64,000 bases of DNA from Orobanche coerulescens (lineage: Eukaryota > Streptophyta > Magnoliopsida > Lamiales > Orobanchaceae): positions 20,799,501 to 20,863,500 of the forward strand of contig CM065814.1 of the NCBI GenBank assembly GCA_033398695.1. Reading direction: 5' to 3'. Shown one piece after another: positions 34,911-46,067 of this stretch (the stretch's first letter is position 1; each line of letters begins with the position of its first letter). The notes under the pieces are model-generated. The model searched no databases and was not told the origin of the DNA. It was given only the letters and a program-made list of their open reading frames with translations. The position numbers and the translations under genes were made by a program.

Positions 34911-35164
34911 ACACAATGTATTTCACGTTTATCTACTAATAAAATACATTGCGAATACATATTCTCAATAATGAACCAGTTGAGATGGAGGCAGATTTGA
35001 GTTACAAGGAGATACCGGTACAAATCTTACTAAGAGAAGTAAAGAAACTCAGAAATAAAGAAGTACCACTAGTCAAAGTGTTGTGGAGAAATCAACTTGT
35101 AGAAGAATCCACTTGGGAGAGAGAAGATCAAATAAAGGCTAAATACCCTAATCTTTTCAGGTAA
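34911..35164 (+). pseudogene. Chromodomain-like C-terminus
   Basis: Reads VQILLREVKKLRNKEVPLV, then KVLWRNQLVEESTWEREDQ and KYPNLF, the aromatic/acidic pattern of the truncated chromodomain in Tekay/Del elements. Frames upstream are broken. Confidence 0.75.
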
Positions 35165-35191
35165 GTTAAATTTCGGGGACGAAATTTTTAT

Positions 35192-35204
35192 AAGGAGGGG
35201 ATGA
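35192..35204 (+). other. Polypurine tract
   Basis: AAGGAGGGGATGA before the LTR start TGTGATACCCG, preceded by TTTCGGGGACGAAATTT. Confidence 0.8.
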
Positions 35205-37471
35205 TGTGATACCCGAGCCTGACACTTATCACTTGGTCAATATGATTCATGCATAACTTGGTAATTATGTGTTATTTGGATTACTTGATGTTTCATGGTT
35301 CAGTTGATCTTATAGTTAATTTCACTACATAGAAATGTGCTAAACATTTGAACTAAAGTCTAAAACACAATCGTGGTATATGTTATGAGACTAGGTTATG
35401 TTATTCATAGTATATCTAATACGAAAATAAAATATATGTAAAGATCTTATAAAACTCTAAGTACACTTGGTAAGCCTAGAAGTCATAAAGGTGTCACTAA
35501 CGTGTCTATCGGAGGTTAACTAGCTTATCTCGAGATTTTAGTCGGCTTGTGTACTGGGTCACTTTAGATTGATGATTCAAGTTAATAACCATCATTTAAT
35601 ATACTAACACGTGTCAAGTACCTTGATTCTTGTCAATACCCTATAGGATGCAGTCTGTGATTGCATGTGGTAACGGTGGTAAAATATTGTGATCTGTCTA
35701 TACCTAATTCGTTCCAACTGCGGTAGGAATTGAACTTATATTTTAGTTTATTGTAGTAATTATATGTTTTAAATAAATGAGTCCTTACATTCTTATCTAC
35801 AGTGTCGCATTTGTGAAGTTTTAGAAAGTTTGACAATAAACTCCTTCACTAGCATTTTCAACATTGTTCGCATGAGTAATCGAGTTTAAGCAATAAAAAT
35901 ACACCCTAAACTTCTACGAAACCCTTTGAAATATTATCCATACCCTAAATGAGGTCAAGATCTACTAGGAACTGGTTCAAACACTCCAAGAACCGGATCA
36001 TAACTACTTGAATCGATCAATTATTTCAAACCTAGTCTCTAGTAGTCATTCGAGGGTATTTTGGATATTTCACCTTCATAACCAACTTAACACACTTGGT
36101 TGATGGATAAAGCCTACCCTCAACCCTCATTTACAGTCTGGACATGAACAAGAAGCACCACACTTCGAAAATTCACCAAAAAGTCAGGAAGAAATCAACA
36201 CCTCAATTCCTTTGACAATCAAGGTGAGTTTCCTTTGTTTCTTCCTTGTTCTTGATATGTTTCTTAGCTATTTATAAGGCGTGAAGTCACCACATGTCCA
36301 AGAAATCCAACTCTGTTCAACCAAAACTCACATTTCTTGAACTTGGCATACAACTTCTCTTTGCGAAGTGTCTCCAATGTAATCCTCAAATGCTCTTGGT
36401 GTTGTTCCTTGTCCTTAGAATACACCAAGATGTCATCTATGAAGACGATCACAAATTTATCCAAGTAAGGTTGGAACACCCTGTTCATCAAATCTATAAA
36501 GACTGCTGGTGCATTACTCAGACCAAATGGCATCACTACAAACTCAAAATGCCCATAATGGGTCCTGAAAGCCGTCTTGGGAATGTCACATTCCCTAATC
36601 TTCAGTTGGTGGTACCCCGACCTCAAATCGACCTTCGAAAAAGTTCCAGCTCCCCTCAACTGTTTTCTTTTCTTTTTTTTCCATGATCGTACCATGCATG
36701 CAGACACTAGTGAGTCTCCTATTATGCATGCATGTGGAGATGCTAATGGATGTTATGATCATGTAAGGTGCAAAAAACATAATACAGATCAATCATACAA
36801 TACAATAGAACACTCAAGATATCATCAAGTTCAACAACTAGTTATACAAACAATACTATGTTTATGCATTGTAGTTGCAGATGAATTTATACTTACCTTG
36901 ATCGGGTAATACCCTTACATTTATACCAATAGGGGGTGTTTGTGATGATATATCTTCAAAACCTGTTTCAAGGAATGTGTTTAAAGGATTTATATACCAC
37001 ACGCAAGGGTTAACTCTCTTCATATCGAAAGAGTTTACCACTTCCTATGTAGATGCATAATCGGTGTTCTACGTATTTTATGTCTGTTTATCGACATATA
37101 CCAGCCCATTAACTAATCAATTTTGGACTTATAATTCACTAATTAATCTATTAGTCTCTATTTATAAAGTCCATTCAACTCTCACAACTTAAAATTCCAT
37201 GGTTTTATAGCAATACACTTGATTAAGAGAGTTTATCAAAGTCTTGTCATAATCAGTTTTTGTTTTGCTTATAACCACTAGAATATAAGTTGGATTTGCA
37301 CCAGTTTTTGAAATAATATCCCTAAGGTACTTAAGAACAAGTATATTGAAACTCCTGCACCTTAAACATACGGATCAAGTAACATGTACCATTAATTCTA
37401 AAAGGTGGCAGAATTGATTCCTTTATTGCCTTAGTGAGTTTTAAGCCTTATAAATCCATATTTAACACAAG
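35205..37471 (+). repeat. Rearranged 3' LTR
   Basis: 35205-36283 is collinear with 23445 to about 24534. 36284-36661 is a minus-strand RT fragment. 36665-37471 is the inverse of 24588-25390. The LTR portion matching 25396-26273, and about 50 bp around 24540-24587, are missing. A T-rich run (36662-36680) marks one junction. Confidence 0.9.
36284..36661 (-). pseudogene. Gypsy RT fragment embedded in the 3' LTR
   Basis: The minus-strand frame reads [70 protein letters not shown] and [15 protein letters not shown]. There are no stops inside. It differs clearly from the RT of the host element ([27 protein letters not shown]), so it comes from another gypsy family. Confidence 0.9.
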
Positions 37472-37700
37472 TATGATCAATATTACCAAATAATTATTAT
37501 TTTACATTTCCTATTATTAGTATTATTATTATACCATTTATATTTAACCATGTGTCTTAATTTAACCAAACTATGATTAAATTTAATTAACCACAATTAA
37601 GAATTCTGGTGCAGTCGATCGATGAAACATCAGAATTCTCACTTCCTCAAAACTCCTCAATGTTTATCTAATACACAATCCTAATCCAACTTGAACACTT
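37472..37700. other. AT-rich flank of the Tat-type insertion
   Basis: No gene seen. It ends with cactt, repeated after 46067, so it is continuous with 46068 onward in the pre-insertion sequence. Confidence 0.6.
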
Positions 37701-38342
37701 TGTTGCTACCCAAAATATTATCCGGAGATAGATATTGCTGGAATGGATGGGATAGCAAACAAATGCAAGAGCACTTCCGTGAGAAAGATAAATAACACAA
37801 GATTTGCCGGGGTTGTTAGTCCCGGGCGTGAATGCTCTCGCGAGATATTATTAATACCAATATTCAGGGATACAAGTACTAATGTAAGAATACAATTACA
37901 ATGAGTGTAAAGATTCTTGTTATCTTAGCTAGTGAGCGTGTAGATTGCCGGAAGAACCAGATTTGATGCTCTGTGAGTTCTTGTAACAAAGGAGATGAAC
38001 AGTCGCGGCGGTGAGAGATCGACCGTCTCTCACGGCGAGTATTTAGCTGGATGCTTGGGCTCCTGGGCTTATGAATCCCTTGGAATCTGTCTAGTGGAGA
38101 CTTGCTGCTTCTGTCGATCGTCTTCTGGACGAGAGATTTAGAGAGAGAAGTCCTGAGATGGATTCCGGTGAGATAGATGGGAGCTTGATGATATGTATGT
38201 TCTTCGGTATTTCCGTGAATGTATCGGAATGTGAGAGAATGAGTTCTGAGCATAAGTCAGAATGAATTCGGAACCGTTGGTGGAATGAATTTCGAACCGT
38301 AGGATGAGTCAATTCCGAACCTTTTTCCTGTAGGAGGAGGTT

Positions 38343-38356
38343 CTCTATTTATAGAG
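38343..38356 (-). promoter_or_regulatory. LTR TATA box
   Basis: CTCTATAAATAGAG on the minus strand, about 14 bp after the GGCGATCGCC site. The partner LTR has the same box at 45511-45524. Confidence 0.7.
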
Positions 38357-38369
38357 CTTGGATACGTCG

Positions 38370-38887
38370 GGCGATCGCCTTTTCTGTATTATAATAATCG
38401 GGCGATCGTCTTTTAGCACATGGGCCTGTCCCCTCAAAGTCTGCAGGAGTTGCTGGCAGTCAACTATGCGGTCCAATGGGGAGCTTACACGCGTCCTGAG
38501 TTACTGACACGGGTGGTCCCACTGACAACTTTCGGCGCGCATGCTGGTAGGTGAGGTAGGTGACAGGCTGTGGTCAAAGGTCTTGTCTGTCAGCAAAAGA
38601 TCTTATCTGCTAGCGAAGATCTTGTCAGCGCCTTTGGTGGATCTGCACGTGGGTGTTTTTCTGAGATCCAGTTCTTGATGGTTTTGGCGGGCGATCGTCT
38701 CTGCTCGGGGCGTAGGTCGATTACCCTTAGCCGGTCACTAGGTTAGATCGCCAGCTGCCAAAGGGCGATCGCCTTGGGAGTCGATCGCCAGGCACCTGAT
38801 AGTGGTCTGATATCTTCGACATGGCGAGCTAGCCATAGTTTGACTGATGTTGACTTGGTCGCTCGGCCTTATAGTCGATCGCCTGTC
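38370..38887 (-). repeat. GGCGATCGCC-type palindrome cluster
   Basis: CGATCG cores at 38372, 38403, 38692, 38766, 38782 and about 38876, plus near forms at 38718 and 38745. Several are full GGCGATCGCC. Spacing is irregular (31, 26, 27, 21, 16 bp for neighbours). The cluster lies upstream of the TATA box on the minus strand. Confidence 0.75.
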
Positions 38888-38912
38888 GGGATGAATAAAT
38901 CGTGACACAACA

Positions 38913-38928
38913 ATTGCCCCCCAGCTCG
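38913..38928 (-). other. Polypurine tract
   Basis: On the minus strand GAGCTGGGGGGCAAT lies directly before the 3' LTR. Confidence 0.75.
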
Positions 38929-39263
38929 CTCATACGTTGGAAACGTGGGGTGAGGTGGCTCTCTTGGCGATCGCTGAACTTTTGACGAGCGACTTCGTGT
39001 TTAATCGAATCGCGATCGTCTTTGAGTGATATACTGGGTTCGGACGACTGGTTGGTCATTGAATCGTGAGGAAAAACAATGGGCGTTGAAAAGTCTCCGC
39101 GCACGTGTCGGGCTTCTATTGGAGGACGCCAACGGTCATTAATGACTCCTCGGCTGACGCGTCCTTGTAAAGATGCGTACGCGGGTCTCGAGGGGTCAAT
39201 GCGTCGTTTGAGATCCGACCCCCGAGGTTTCCCCTTATTGCAAACGAGTCCCCTGCCTTCTCC

Positions 39264-39270
39264 TATAAAA
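39264..39270 (+). promoter_or_regulatory. TATA box of the opposite-strand gene
   Basis: CCTATAAAAGGCG lies 149 bp upstream of the start codon at 39413. A GT-rich donor candidate (AGGGTAAG, about 39374) between them could mark a leader intron. Confidence 0.6.
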
Positions 39271-39412
39271 GGCGCGGTCTTTGCGATCTTACTCACGCGT
39301 ACTTTTTGGAGGAAGAAGGACTTGCTGCCGAATTTTCAAGATCTTAGTGCCGATCGTCGTTCGATTTCACTTTAGGGTAAGAAAAATCCTTTTCTCCTTT
39401 TACATTTCGAAA

Positions 39413-42003
39413 ATGGCCGGAACCTCATCATCATTTGGAGCGGGAACCGATTACGCCACGGACATCGATCGTCAGGAGAAACTTATTCCGTCTTTCACTG
39501 GAGACGGCAATGAAGCTATTCGGGCGGAATCGGCAGTGAAGTCGAGGCTTTATTGATGAGGCCGATATTGCTAAGGAGTCGGCTGAGGAGAGACGATCGC
39601 AGACGAGAGAGATCGCGATCGGGGCTTCTTGGGAGCAACATAGCGTTTTCGGTCGGGCATAGGGCTTTACGAGATAATGGAGAGATTGGCGGTCCTACTC
39701 CGAGATTCGATTTAGGGATACTCGGTCGCTTACCCCTATGTGCTTCCCAAACGATCGCGATGCGGCTGCGCGGCAAATCGTTGTGGTCGCTTGGCCGGAT
39801 ACGGAGTTCGGCGACCGGGGAGAGATCCGCCGTCTGGAGGACAAGATTCCATGTCCCTTGAGATGTGGACATGTTCGCGCCGGCGGAGAATGAACGAGCC
39901 GACCCGGCCTCCGATGGGTATGGTCGCGGTGAGTGAGGCCGTTATGGAGGCCGGCTGCGCTTCCCTCTATCCTTTGCGGTCTCCCATCTATTGGCCGCTT
40001 GGAATGTGGCGCCACTTGGTGGCCGACGCCGCACGGCTCCAAATTATCTGCACTCTCACCCTTTTCGGCGGTCACCGCCTGTACTGCCTCCATCGCCGTT
40101 GGAGATGAACCATTTGTTTAAGCGGCTCATAGAGGGTTGGTCGGCGGTTACCATATTCAAGGCCGATCTGGTCGGGTGATTCATGGAGTCCCGAATAAGA
40201 TACGGGCGATCGGACGAAGTGGTTACGGGTCGTCGGCAAGTGGAGAGCTTCGGAGCGACAATCCCACGGCGAACCGGAGATCCCCATCGAATTTCGGGAG
40301 AGGAATCCGTGGGGTTTAGACTCTCCCTTCGTTTGGATGCGTTTTGGACTGATCTAATTTGATTTCGGTTTTGCAGGTTTTCACATTCCGGCGATCGAGG
40401 AGCTGCCTTTCGACTTTCTCGTTGTTTGGGAGCGGATAAGGAGCCTGTCGGACGACGACCTTGACGCCACTCGGATCAACAAGGAGAGTCGCTGGTTGTT
40501 GGCTCGACTATTCCGTTTCCCGAGACATCTCGCGGTGCCAGGTATGAGTTCCTGCGACCTTCAATTTCTAGGCGATCGCCTTATTTGAGGACAGTATCTG
40601 ATTGTTGATCGATCGTCTTTAACTGCAGAGGTTCGCTTTCCTCGCTTTCTGGAGCCTCCGACAGAGATCGCTATGTCGAACCCAGGAGTCCTAGGCCGTC
40701 TTCGCCATAAGAGGTCGACCCGGGCCCCTCCCGTTGCATTGCCTATAGTTCCGGAGGTGGAGCCTCGCGTGGAGCCGGTCGTGGTTGAGGAGGAAATTCC
40801 GGAGGAGGGGCTTCGGGCGAATCGCAAGAGGCCGAGACCGGCAGAAACTTCGGTTCCTGCCCCGGGCGATGAAGTGCCGATCGCCGCGCCTCCGATCACC
40901 ATTGTTGCTCCGGAGAGCGAGCCGCCCTCTGCGGCTTTTATGCGGGAGATGGCGATCGCGGATGCAGAGACTCCTCGAGGGAAACCGTTTTTCGGTCGGG
41001 ATCCCGAGAAGGCTGAGAGGTAGATAGCATTTTTGTGTTGAACATTGCATCTGCGTAGGAGTTGTATTAACTTAGTTGTTTTGATGCAGGATCCGCCGCG
41101 CAGATCCGTCTTGCCCGCCGATGGTCTTAGATTTCCTAGCGAGCCGATCTCCTCGCCATTCCTGCGACATTCCTCCATATGTTAGCAAGGCTGCTTCTGC
41201 TCTGCCGAAGGCATGGACGACTGATCTGGATGCGATCGCTCGGCAGCGATCGTCGAGTTTGATGCACGCTGTTCTCGCCCTTTCTCTTCAGACGGCGACC
41301 ATGGCCGTCAGTGCTCGGGGAGTTTGAGGGGCGGCCCTCCACTATTCGCCTGCAGGAGGATCTCGAGGCGGCTCGGAAAGAGAACGCCGAGTTTGCTGAC
41401 AAGATCGCGGCGATGGAGAAGGACTCCCTGGAGGCGGCCAAGCGGGTGAGCCATGAGCTTGAGCTGGAGAAGAAGGAGACTGAGAAATATCGTATGGCGG
41501 TCGACCGATTTCGGGACCAGATGCAGAATGCCGTCCAGGCGCGGAACGTTGCTGAAGAGGAGGCCGATCGCCAGAAGGTGACGATCGCTCGGCTGACCAG
41601 CGAGCTGACGGAGGCGAGGGAAGAGATTGCTGCGAGGGGGGCCGAGCTCCAGGGATCGCAACAGGCGATGGCGGAGCTGAAAGGAGAGGTTGAGGCGACC
41701 AAGGCCGATCCCTTCCAAAACTTGGAGTACGTCAGCGAGTTCGCCTATTATTTGGCGTTCGCCGACTCGATCCGAGCGGCTAAGAAGGGAGGTTTGTAGG
41801 TCGGCCCTCTTGCCGATAAGTTCAAGGCGTATGCGTTGGAGCATCCTCTCCATTCAGCTTTCTCCCTGCCGATCCTGGATCTTGCGGACATCGGCGTGGA
41901 TTTGAGCTGGTATCCGTCTCCAGCCAATCTTGCTCATCCCGACGCTCCGGAAGATGAGGGGACCGTGCCGAATGCTGATGGCGAAGGCCAGGCAGGGGCC
42001 TGA
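39413..42003 (+). pseudogene. Intron-containing opposite-strand gene of the Tat-type element
   Basis: Four exons are inferred: 39413-40313, 40377-40541, 40629-41019 and 41090-42003. The introns of 63, 87 and 70 bp have GT...AG ends and compatible phases. Exon 1 is broken by frameshifts but retains EAGLRFPL-type text near 39945-39970, as in the Transposase_28 family (putative gypsy-type domain) of plant retroelements. Exon 3 is Pro/Glu-rich. Exon 4 encodes a long coiled coil (LEAARKENAEFADKIAAMEK onward, with LTSELTEAREEI) and an acidic tail. A one-base slip near 41315 and a TAG at 41797 spoil it. Function unknown. Running against gag transcription explains why introns survive. Confidence 0.72.
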
Positions 42004-43253
42004 GGCGCTTCATTTTTGACGTTTTAGCTTGCTTACTTGTAGTTTTGTAGCTTTCTTCCTTGTAGTTTTGTAGTTTTCTTTTGTAGAACATAGGCCTTCG
42101 GGCGACCATGTACTTTTGATCTTCTCAAGCAATGAACTGAATGTTTGATTATCTTCGATTACTTGAATGAATGGTTATTTTTGAGTCTTTGTTTGACTTT
42201 GTACAAATGTGTGAGGAGAGATCGTTGCGAGGGTAGTTCCAAATGAATTGATAAACTCATAAAGACAACTTTCTACAACAAATTCGATCGCTGCACTACA
42301 TCTTTTAAAATGACGATCTCCGTATGTGGTTGAATAGCGACGATCGTCGTGTAGGTAGTCCGCACTCTTATTGCCCCTTGTTTTTATTCACTTTAGTGGA
42401 GGTAAGGGGATGAAAATAATTCCTTGAGTGAGCGGTCTTCAACTTTGTCGAATCCTCGGGGACGGTCGTCCATCTTGAGGAACCGTGCACGATCGCGGAG
42501 TTCGATGGTCCGACTCCTTGATCATGTCTTGATGCGCGAAGACATTGAGTGTCTCGTGACTCACTTTATTATGAGGGTCCTCTGTTAGGCTGCGCCTCGC
42601 CTCGTATTTAAACGAAGGGCGTGCGGTCTTGGTCTAGAGGAGTCCTTGCGCGGGGCAGCGTCGGATCAATCAACTCCACGCCCGCGGCTGGTTAGCTCTG
42701 CTTCCACCTCGGTCAGCCATGGAGATGGCCGACCTCGACGGTGTACGTTGAGACGGGGGTTGTGGCACATCGCATTGTCCGAGTTCACCATGTTAGGTGA
42801 TGAACCTTTGAGGGCGAGCGATCGTGTCCACTGATTTATTTTGGAGGGCCCTCAGACTACGCCGGCCTCGTATTTAAACGAAGGGCGGGCGATCTTGGCC
42901 TAAAGGGACCTTGCATGGCCTAAGCAGTCGGTTCCATCGACCACCAGACCATGTCGCACTCTTCCACCTTGGATCGTCATGTAGATGCCGACCTTCGACG
43001 GTGTACGTTGTGCGGGGGAGGCGATCTCGTGCCTTAGTCCATCATGTTAGACGGTGAACTGTAGATGGCGATCGAGTCCTCCGGTTTCTTGAATAAGGAG
43101 GGAGATCGGGGAGACTTCCGAGGTCTCCTTTTCTTGATTGAAGCATGTGGAGACGGTCGCCGAGGTTGATATAGGGGTCGGCTCGTATGAGCTTTCCAGC
43201 CTGTTTTGCGTTCGACTCGGACGATCGTTTATAGAGAATGGTAGGGGCTTCGG
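42004..43253. other. Non-coding part of the Tat-type element with a 266-bp tandem repeat
   Basis: Two imperfect units begin with CTCGTATTTAAACGAAGGGC at 42601 and 42867. They share the order TTCCACCTYGG, ATGTAGATG/ATGGAGATGGCCGACC, CGACGGTGTACGTTG and CATGTTAG. No gene is seen on either strand. 42120-42140 has AATGAA-type signals that may end the + strand gene. Confidence 0.7.
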
Positions 43254-44174
43254 CTAAACCAATAAGCCGTCCAACTTGCCCTCCTCGAACAATCTCCAGA
43301 GCTGTTTGAGGAGGTCGCGGCATTTGTTGGTGCTGTGGCCGGGACTCTTATGGTAGGCACAATATTGATTGTTGTCCAGGTGACTGTGGTCCCTTATTGC
43401 CTTTGGCTTTTTGAGCTCCTCGTGCCCCTTGATGGCATAGAAAATATGTGCCGGAGTTCGGTTGAACGTATGGAGGAGATGGGCTTCCATGTCCTCGAAA
43501 GCCTTGAGATCTCCGGGTGGCTTGGCGATCGCCTTCTTTGCTTTGGCGATTGCTATCTTCTGGACAGGAGGTGGCATTTCTTCGCCTAGGCGGAGGGTGA
43601 GTAGCCTTTGCCTGGCCAGAAAGTTGGCAGCCTTAGCGCAGAAGATCGCGTAAGTCGGGGGAATATCCTTGGAGAGATGTCTAAACATGGGAGAGTGTCC
43701 GTGGAATCCCCCCATGACTGAATAGAGAGCGAGCTCGTCACTGACGGGTTCGCCGGTGAGGATGATTTCGTCTACCCGGTCGATGTAATCCGCGTCGGTT
43801 TCGTCCTTCCCCTGCTTGATTTTTATCATGCGGTGGGGGCCTTCTGGTCTGGCGACCTTGTTGGCGAAGTATGACGTGAAGTTATTCGCCAGTTTCTTAA
43901 AAGAGGTGATTGATCGTGGTGGTAATGAGACGTACCACCTGTGGGCCAGCTCGCCCAATGTCAGCGGGAAGATCCGGCACTTGGTTGCATCAGATGCCCC
44001 ACACCCAGTCATGTAAATTCGGAATTTACTCAGGTGGGTTTCGGGGTCCGATCTCCCCTCATACAGAGGTGTTTTGGGAGGAGCGATCGTTGGTTGTATG
44101 GGGGCAAGCTCGATGTGGACCGCGAGTGGCTCGGTCGGCCGCGATCTTCTTCTTGGTGCTTGCCCGGTGTCCAA
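43254..44174 (-). CDS. Tat-type gag (capsid and zinc finger)
   Basis: An open frame of 306 codons from ATG at 44174 to a stop at 43254. The capsid core shows YEGRSDPETHLSKFRIYM, FPLTLGELAHRWYVSLP, SFKKLANNFTSYFANKV and RMIKIKQGKDETDADYIDRV. The zinc finger is CAYHKSPGHSTNKC (C-x2-H-x4-H-x4-C), typical of Tat/Athila rather than chromovirus gag. N-terminal frames at 44635-44181 are shifted but look like the Arg/Ser/Pro-rich front of the same protein, so the true start may be upstream and the gene may be broken there. Confidence 0.85.
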   Translation of the reverse strand: MDTGQAPRRRSRPTEPLAVHIELAPIQPTIAPPKTPLYEGRSDPETHLSKFRIYMTGCGASDATKCRIFPLTLGELAHRWYVSLPPRSITSFKKLANNFTSYFANKVARPEGPHRMIKIKQGKDETDADYIDRVDEIILTGEPVSDELALYSVMGGFHGHSPMFRHLSKDIPPTYAIFCAKAANFLARQRLLTLRLGEEMPPPVQKIAIAKAKKAIAKPPGDLKAFEDMEAHLLHTFNRTPAHIFYAIKGHEELKKPKAIRDHSHLDNNQYCAYHKSPGHSTNKCRDLLKQLWRLFEEGKLDGLLV

Positions 44175-44860
44175 GTGCTCTCATCTCGTCGAGTGGCGTT
44201 GTATGGCGGCCATCGCCGTGCTTTGGCCTGCTCGCGGCTCGGCGCTCGGAGCGGTGCCGAGGCGATTAGTCTGATCCCACAGCGATCGGGCGGAGTCGGA
44301 TGGATGACTGCGTTGGTGTGAGGTGGGTAGGCCGAACTCCGTGACGGATTCGGGTTCGTCTTTTCGAGTTGGAGACAGAGTGCCCTTGGCCGCCGGGATG
44401 GGTCGCGCCCCAAGCGATCGAATATGGATCCGTCCGGCCGTGCGAGAGCCTTTCCTCGCGAATTGGGGCTTTCGACGATCGCTTGTTCGGCAGTTGAATT
44501 TCCGTTTTCCCATGCGGCGGATGATCGAGGAGTTATTGCGGGCGACGCACATGCTTTCGTCGCTCCTCCGGGATGGCCATAGCCTCCTCGATCATCCCTC
44601 GGTTTGGGCCCGATCGAGTGAGAGGTTGGGGCCATCTCTCGGATGTGGGATCGAGAGTCTCGCGTTCTGCGGCTTCCCCTGTCGTTGGTGAGGTTCGGAT
44701 TGAGCCGGATATGGTGTCCGGTTCGGAGAGCAGCTTTCTTGATGTGCGGCGGATGTCATGATTACAAGGTTTTCTTTGAAGTGCGGTGAGTGTCACTTCA
44801 AGTATATGCCAGAAACAGTGAGTGTTCTTGGGACGGTAGAAATAAAAGTTTGAGGTTAGA
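44175..44860 (-). pseudogene. Tat-type gag N-terminal region (frame-broken)
   Basis: Low-complexity Arg/Ser/Pro-rich frames overlap in two phases (44635-44030 and 44552-44181) ahead of the capsid frame. No domain is recognised. The best reading is one gag leader region with indels. Confidence 0.45.
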
Positions 44861-44861
44861 T

Positions 44862-44879
44862 CCCCTTCCTCTAGCGCCA
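44862..44879 (-). other. Primer binding site (TGGCGC type)
   Basis: On the minus strand TTGGCGCTAGAGGAAGGGG follows the LTR end. TGGCGC openings are usual for Tat-group elements. I do not assign the tRNA. Confidence 0.7.
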
Positions 44880-44880
44880 A

Positions 44881-46067
44881 TGGTTGCTACCCAAAATATT
44901 ATCCGGAGATAGATATTCTTTGGAATGGATGGGATAGCAAACAAATGCAAGAGCACTTAGTGAGAAAGATAAATAACACAAGATTTGCGGGTTGTTAGTC
45001 CCGGGCTTGAATGCTCTCACGAGATATTATTAATACCAATATTCGGGATACAAGTACTAATGTAAGAATACAATTACAATGAGTGTAAAGATTCTTGTTA
45101 TCTTAGCTAGTGAGCGTGTAGATTGCCGGAAGAACCAGATTTGATGCTCTGTGAGTTCTTGTAACAAAGGAGATGAACAGTCGCGGCGGTGAGAGATCGA
45201 CCGTCTCTCACGGCGAGTATTTAGCTGGATGCTTGGGCTCTTGGGCTTATGAATCCCTTGGAATCTGTCTAGTGGAGACTTAACATACATCGATCTTACG
45301 GACGAGAGATTTAGAGAGAGAAGTCCTGAGATGGATTCCTGAGATAGCCGGAGCTTGATGATATGTATGTTCTTCGGTATTTCCGTGAATGTATCGGAAT
45401 GTGAGAGAATGAGTTACGAGGCATAAGTCGAGAATGAATTCGGGCCGTTGGTGGAATGAATTTCAACCGTAGGATGAGTCAATTAGAACCTTTTTCTGTA
45501 GGAGGAGGTTCTCTATTTATAGAGCTTGGATACGCCGGCGATCGCCTTTTCGTATTATAATAATCGGGCGATCGTCTTTTAGCACATGGGCTGTCCCTCA
45601 AAGTCTGCAGGAGTTCTTGTGATCAACTATGCGGTTCATAGGGAGCTTACACGCGTCCCGAGTTGGCCGACACGGTGGTCCCACCGACAACTTTCGGCGC
45701 GTCTTTGGTAGGTGAGGTAGGTAAACCGTGGTGAAGGTCTTGTCACAAGAAAAGATCTTATCTGCTAGCGAAGATCTTGTCAGCGCCTTTGGTGGATCTG
45801 CACATGGGTGTTTTTCTGAGATCCAGTTCTTGATGGTTTTGACGGGCGATCGTCTCTGCTCGGGGCGTAGGTCGATTGCCCTTAACCGGTAACTAGAGTA
45901 GATCGCCAGCTGCCAAAGGGCGATCGCCTTGGGAGTCGATCGCCAGGCACCTGATAGTGGTCTGATATCTTCGACATGGCGAGCTAGCCATAGTTTGACT
46001 GATGTTGACTTGGTCGCTCGGCCTTATAGTCGATCGCCTGGCGGGATGAATAAATCGTGACACAACA
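44881..46067 (-). repeat. 5' LTR of the Tat-type element (1187 bp)
   Basis: Partner of 37701-38912 with several short replacements and one-base losses (for example near 45286-45340 and 45660-45745). It has the same TATA box and CGATCG cluster (about 45541-46035). Confidence 0.92.

Larger units (their letters stand above)
23445..37471 (+). mobile_element. Large Ty3/gypsy chromovirus-type element with nested insertion and broken 3' LTR
   Basis: The 5' LTR (23445-26273), primer site, gag (split by 26839-31063), protease, RT, RNase H, integrase and chromodomain-like end run on the + strand to the polypurine tract and a 3' LTR that starts at 35205. The 3' LTR is rearranged after 1.08 kb. It inserted into the LTR at 21534-23444 (left flank gccct), but the right duplication cannot be checked. 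Many stops and altered catalytic residues show it is old and inactive. Confidence 0.9.
37701..38912 (-). repeat. 3' LTR of the Tat-type element (1212 bp)
   Basis: Nearly identical to 44881-46067. On the minus strand a CGATCG palindrome cluster (38880-38370) precedes a TATA box (CTCTATAAATAGAG, 38343-38356). Its outer end reads GGGTAGCAACA. Confidence 0.92.
37701..46067 (-). mobile_element. Tat-type gypsy element lacking pol, with an opposite-strand gene
   Basis: LTRs 37701-38912 and 44881-46067 start TGTTGTGTCACG (minus strand) and end at GGTAGCAACA or GGTAGCAACCA. The cactt duplication is exact (37696-37700 and 46068-46072). The minus strand carries a gag but no protease, RT or integrase. 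The plus strand carries a separate intron-containing gene. This layout fits the non-autonomous gag-only derivatives of the Tat/Ogre group, which are known to have extra frames. Confidence 0.92.

Noticed and set aside
38829..39296. 155-codon minus frame by the Tat-type 3' LTR
   Set aside because: It overlaps the polypurine tract and LTR edge, has no recognisable domain and reads through the opposite gene's promoter.
39553..40319. Multiple overlapping + and - frames in exon 1 of the opposite-strand gene
   Set aside because: They are pieces of one frame split by small indels and their mirrors, so not listed as separate genes.
40561..41178. Open frame of 205 codons on the minus strand
   Set aside because: It is the mirror of exon 3 and exon 4 of the + strand gene, which has splice sites, coiled-coil coding and codon sense. 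The minus frame is a low-complexity shadow.
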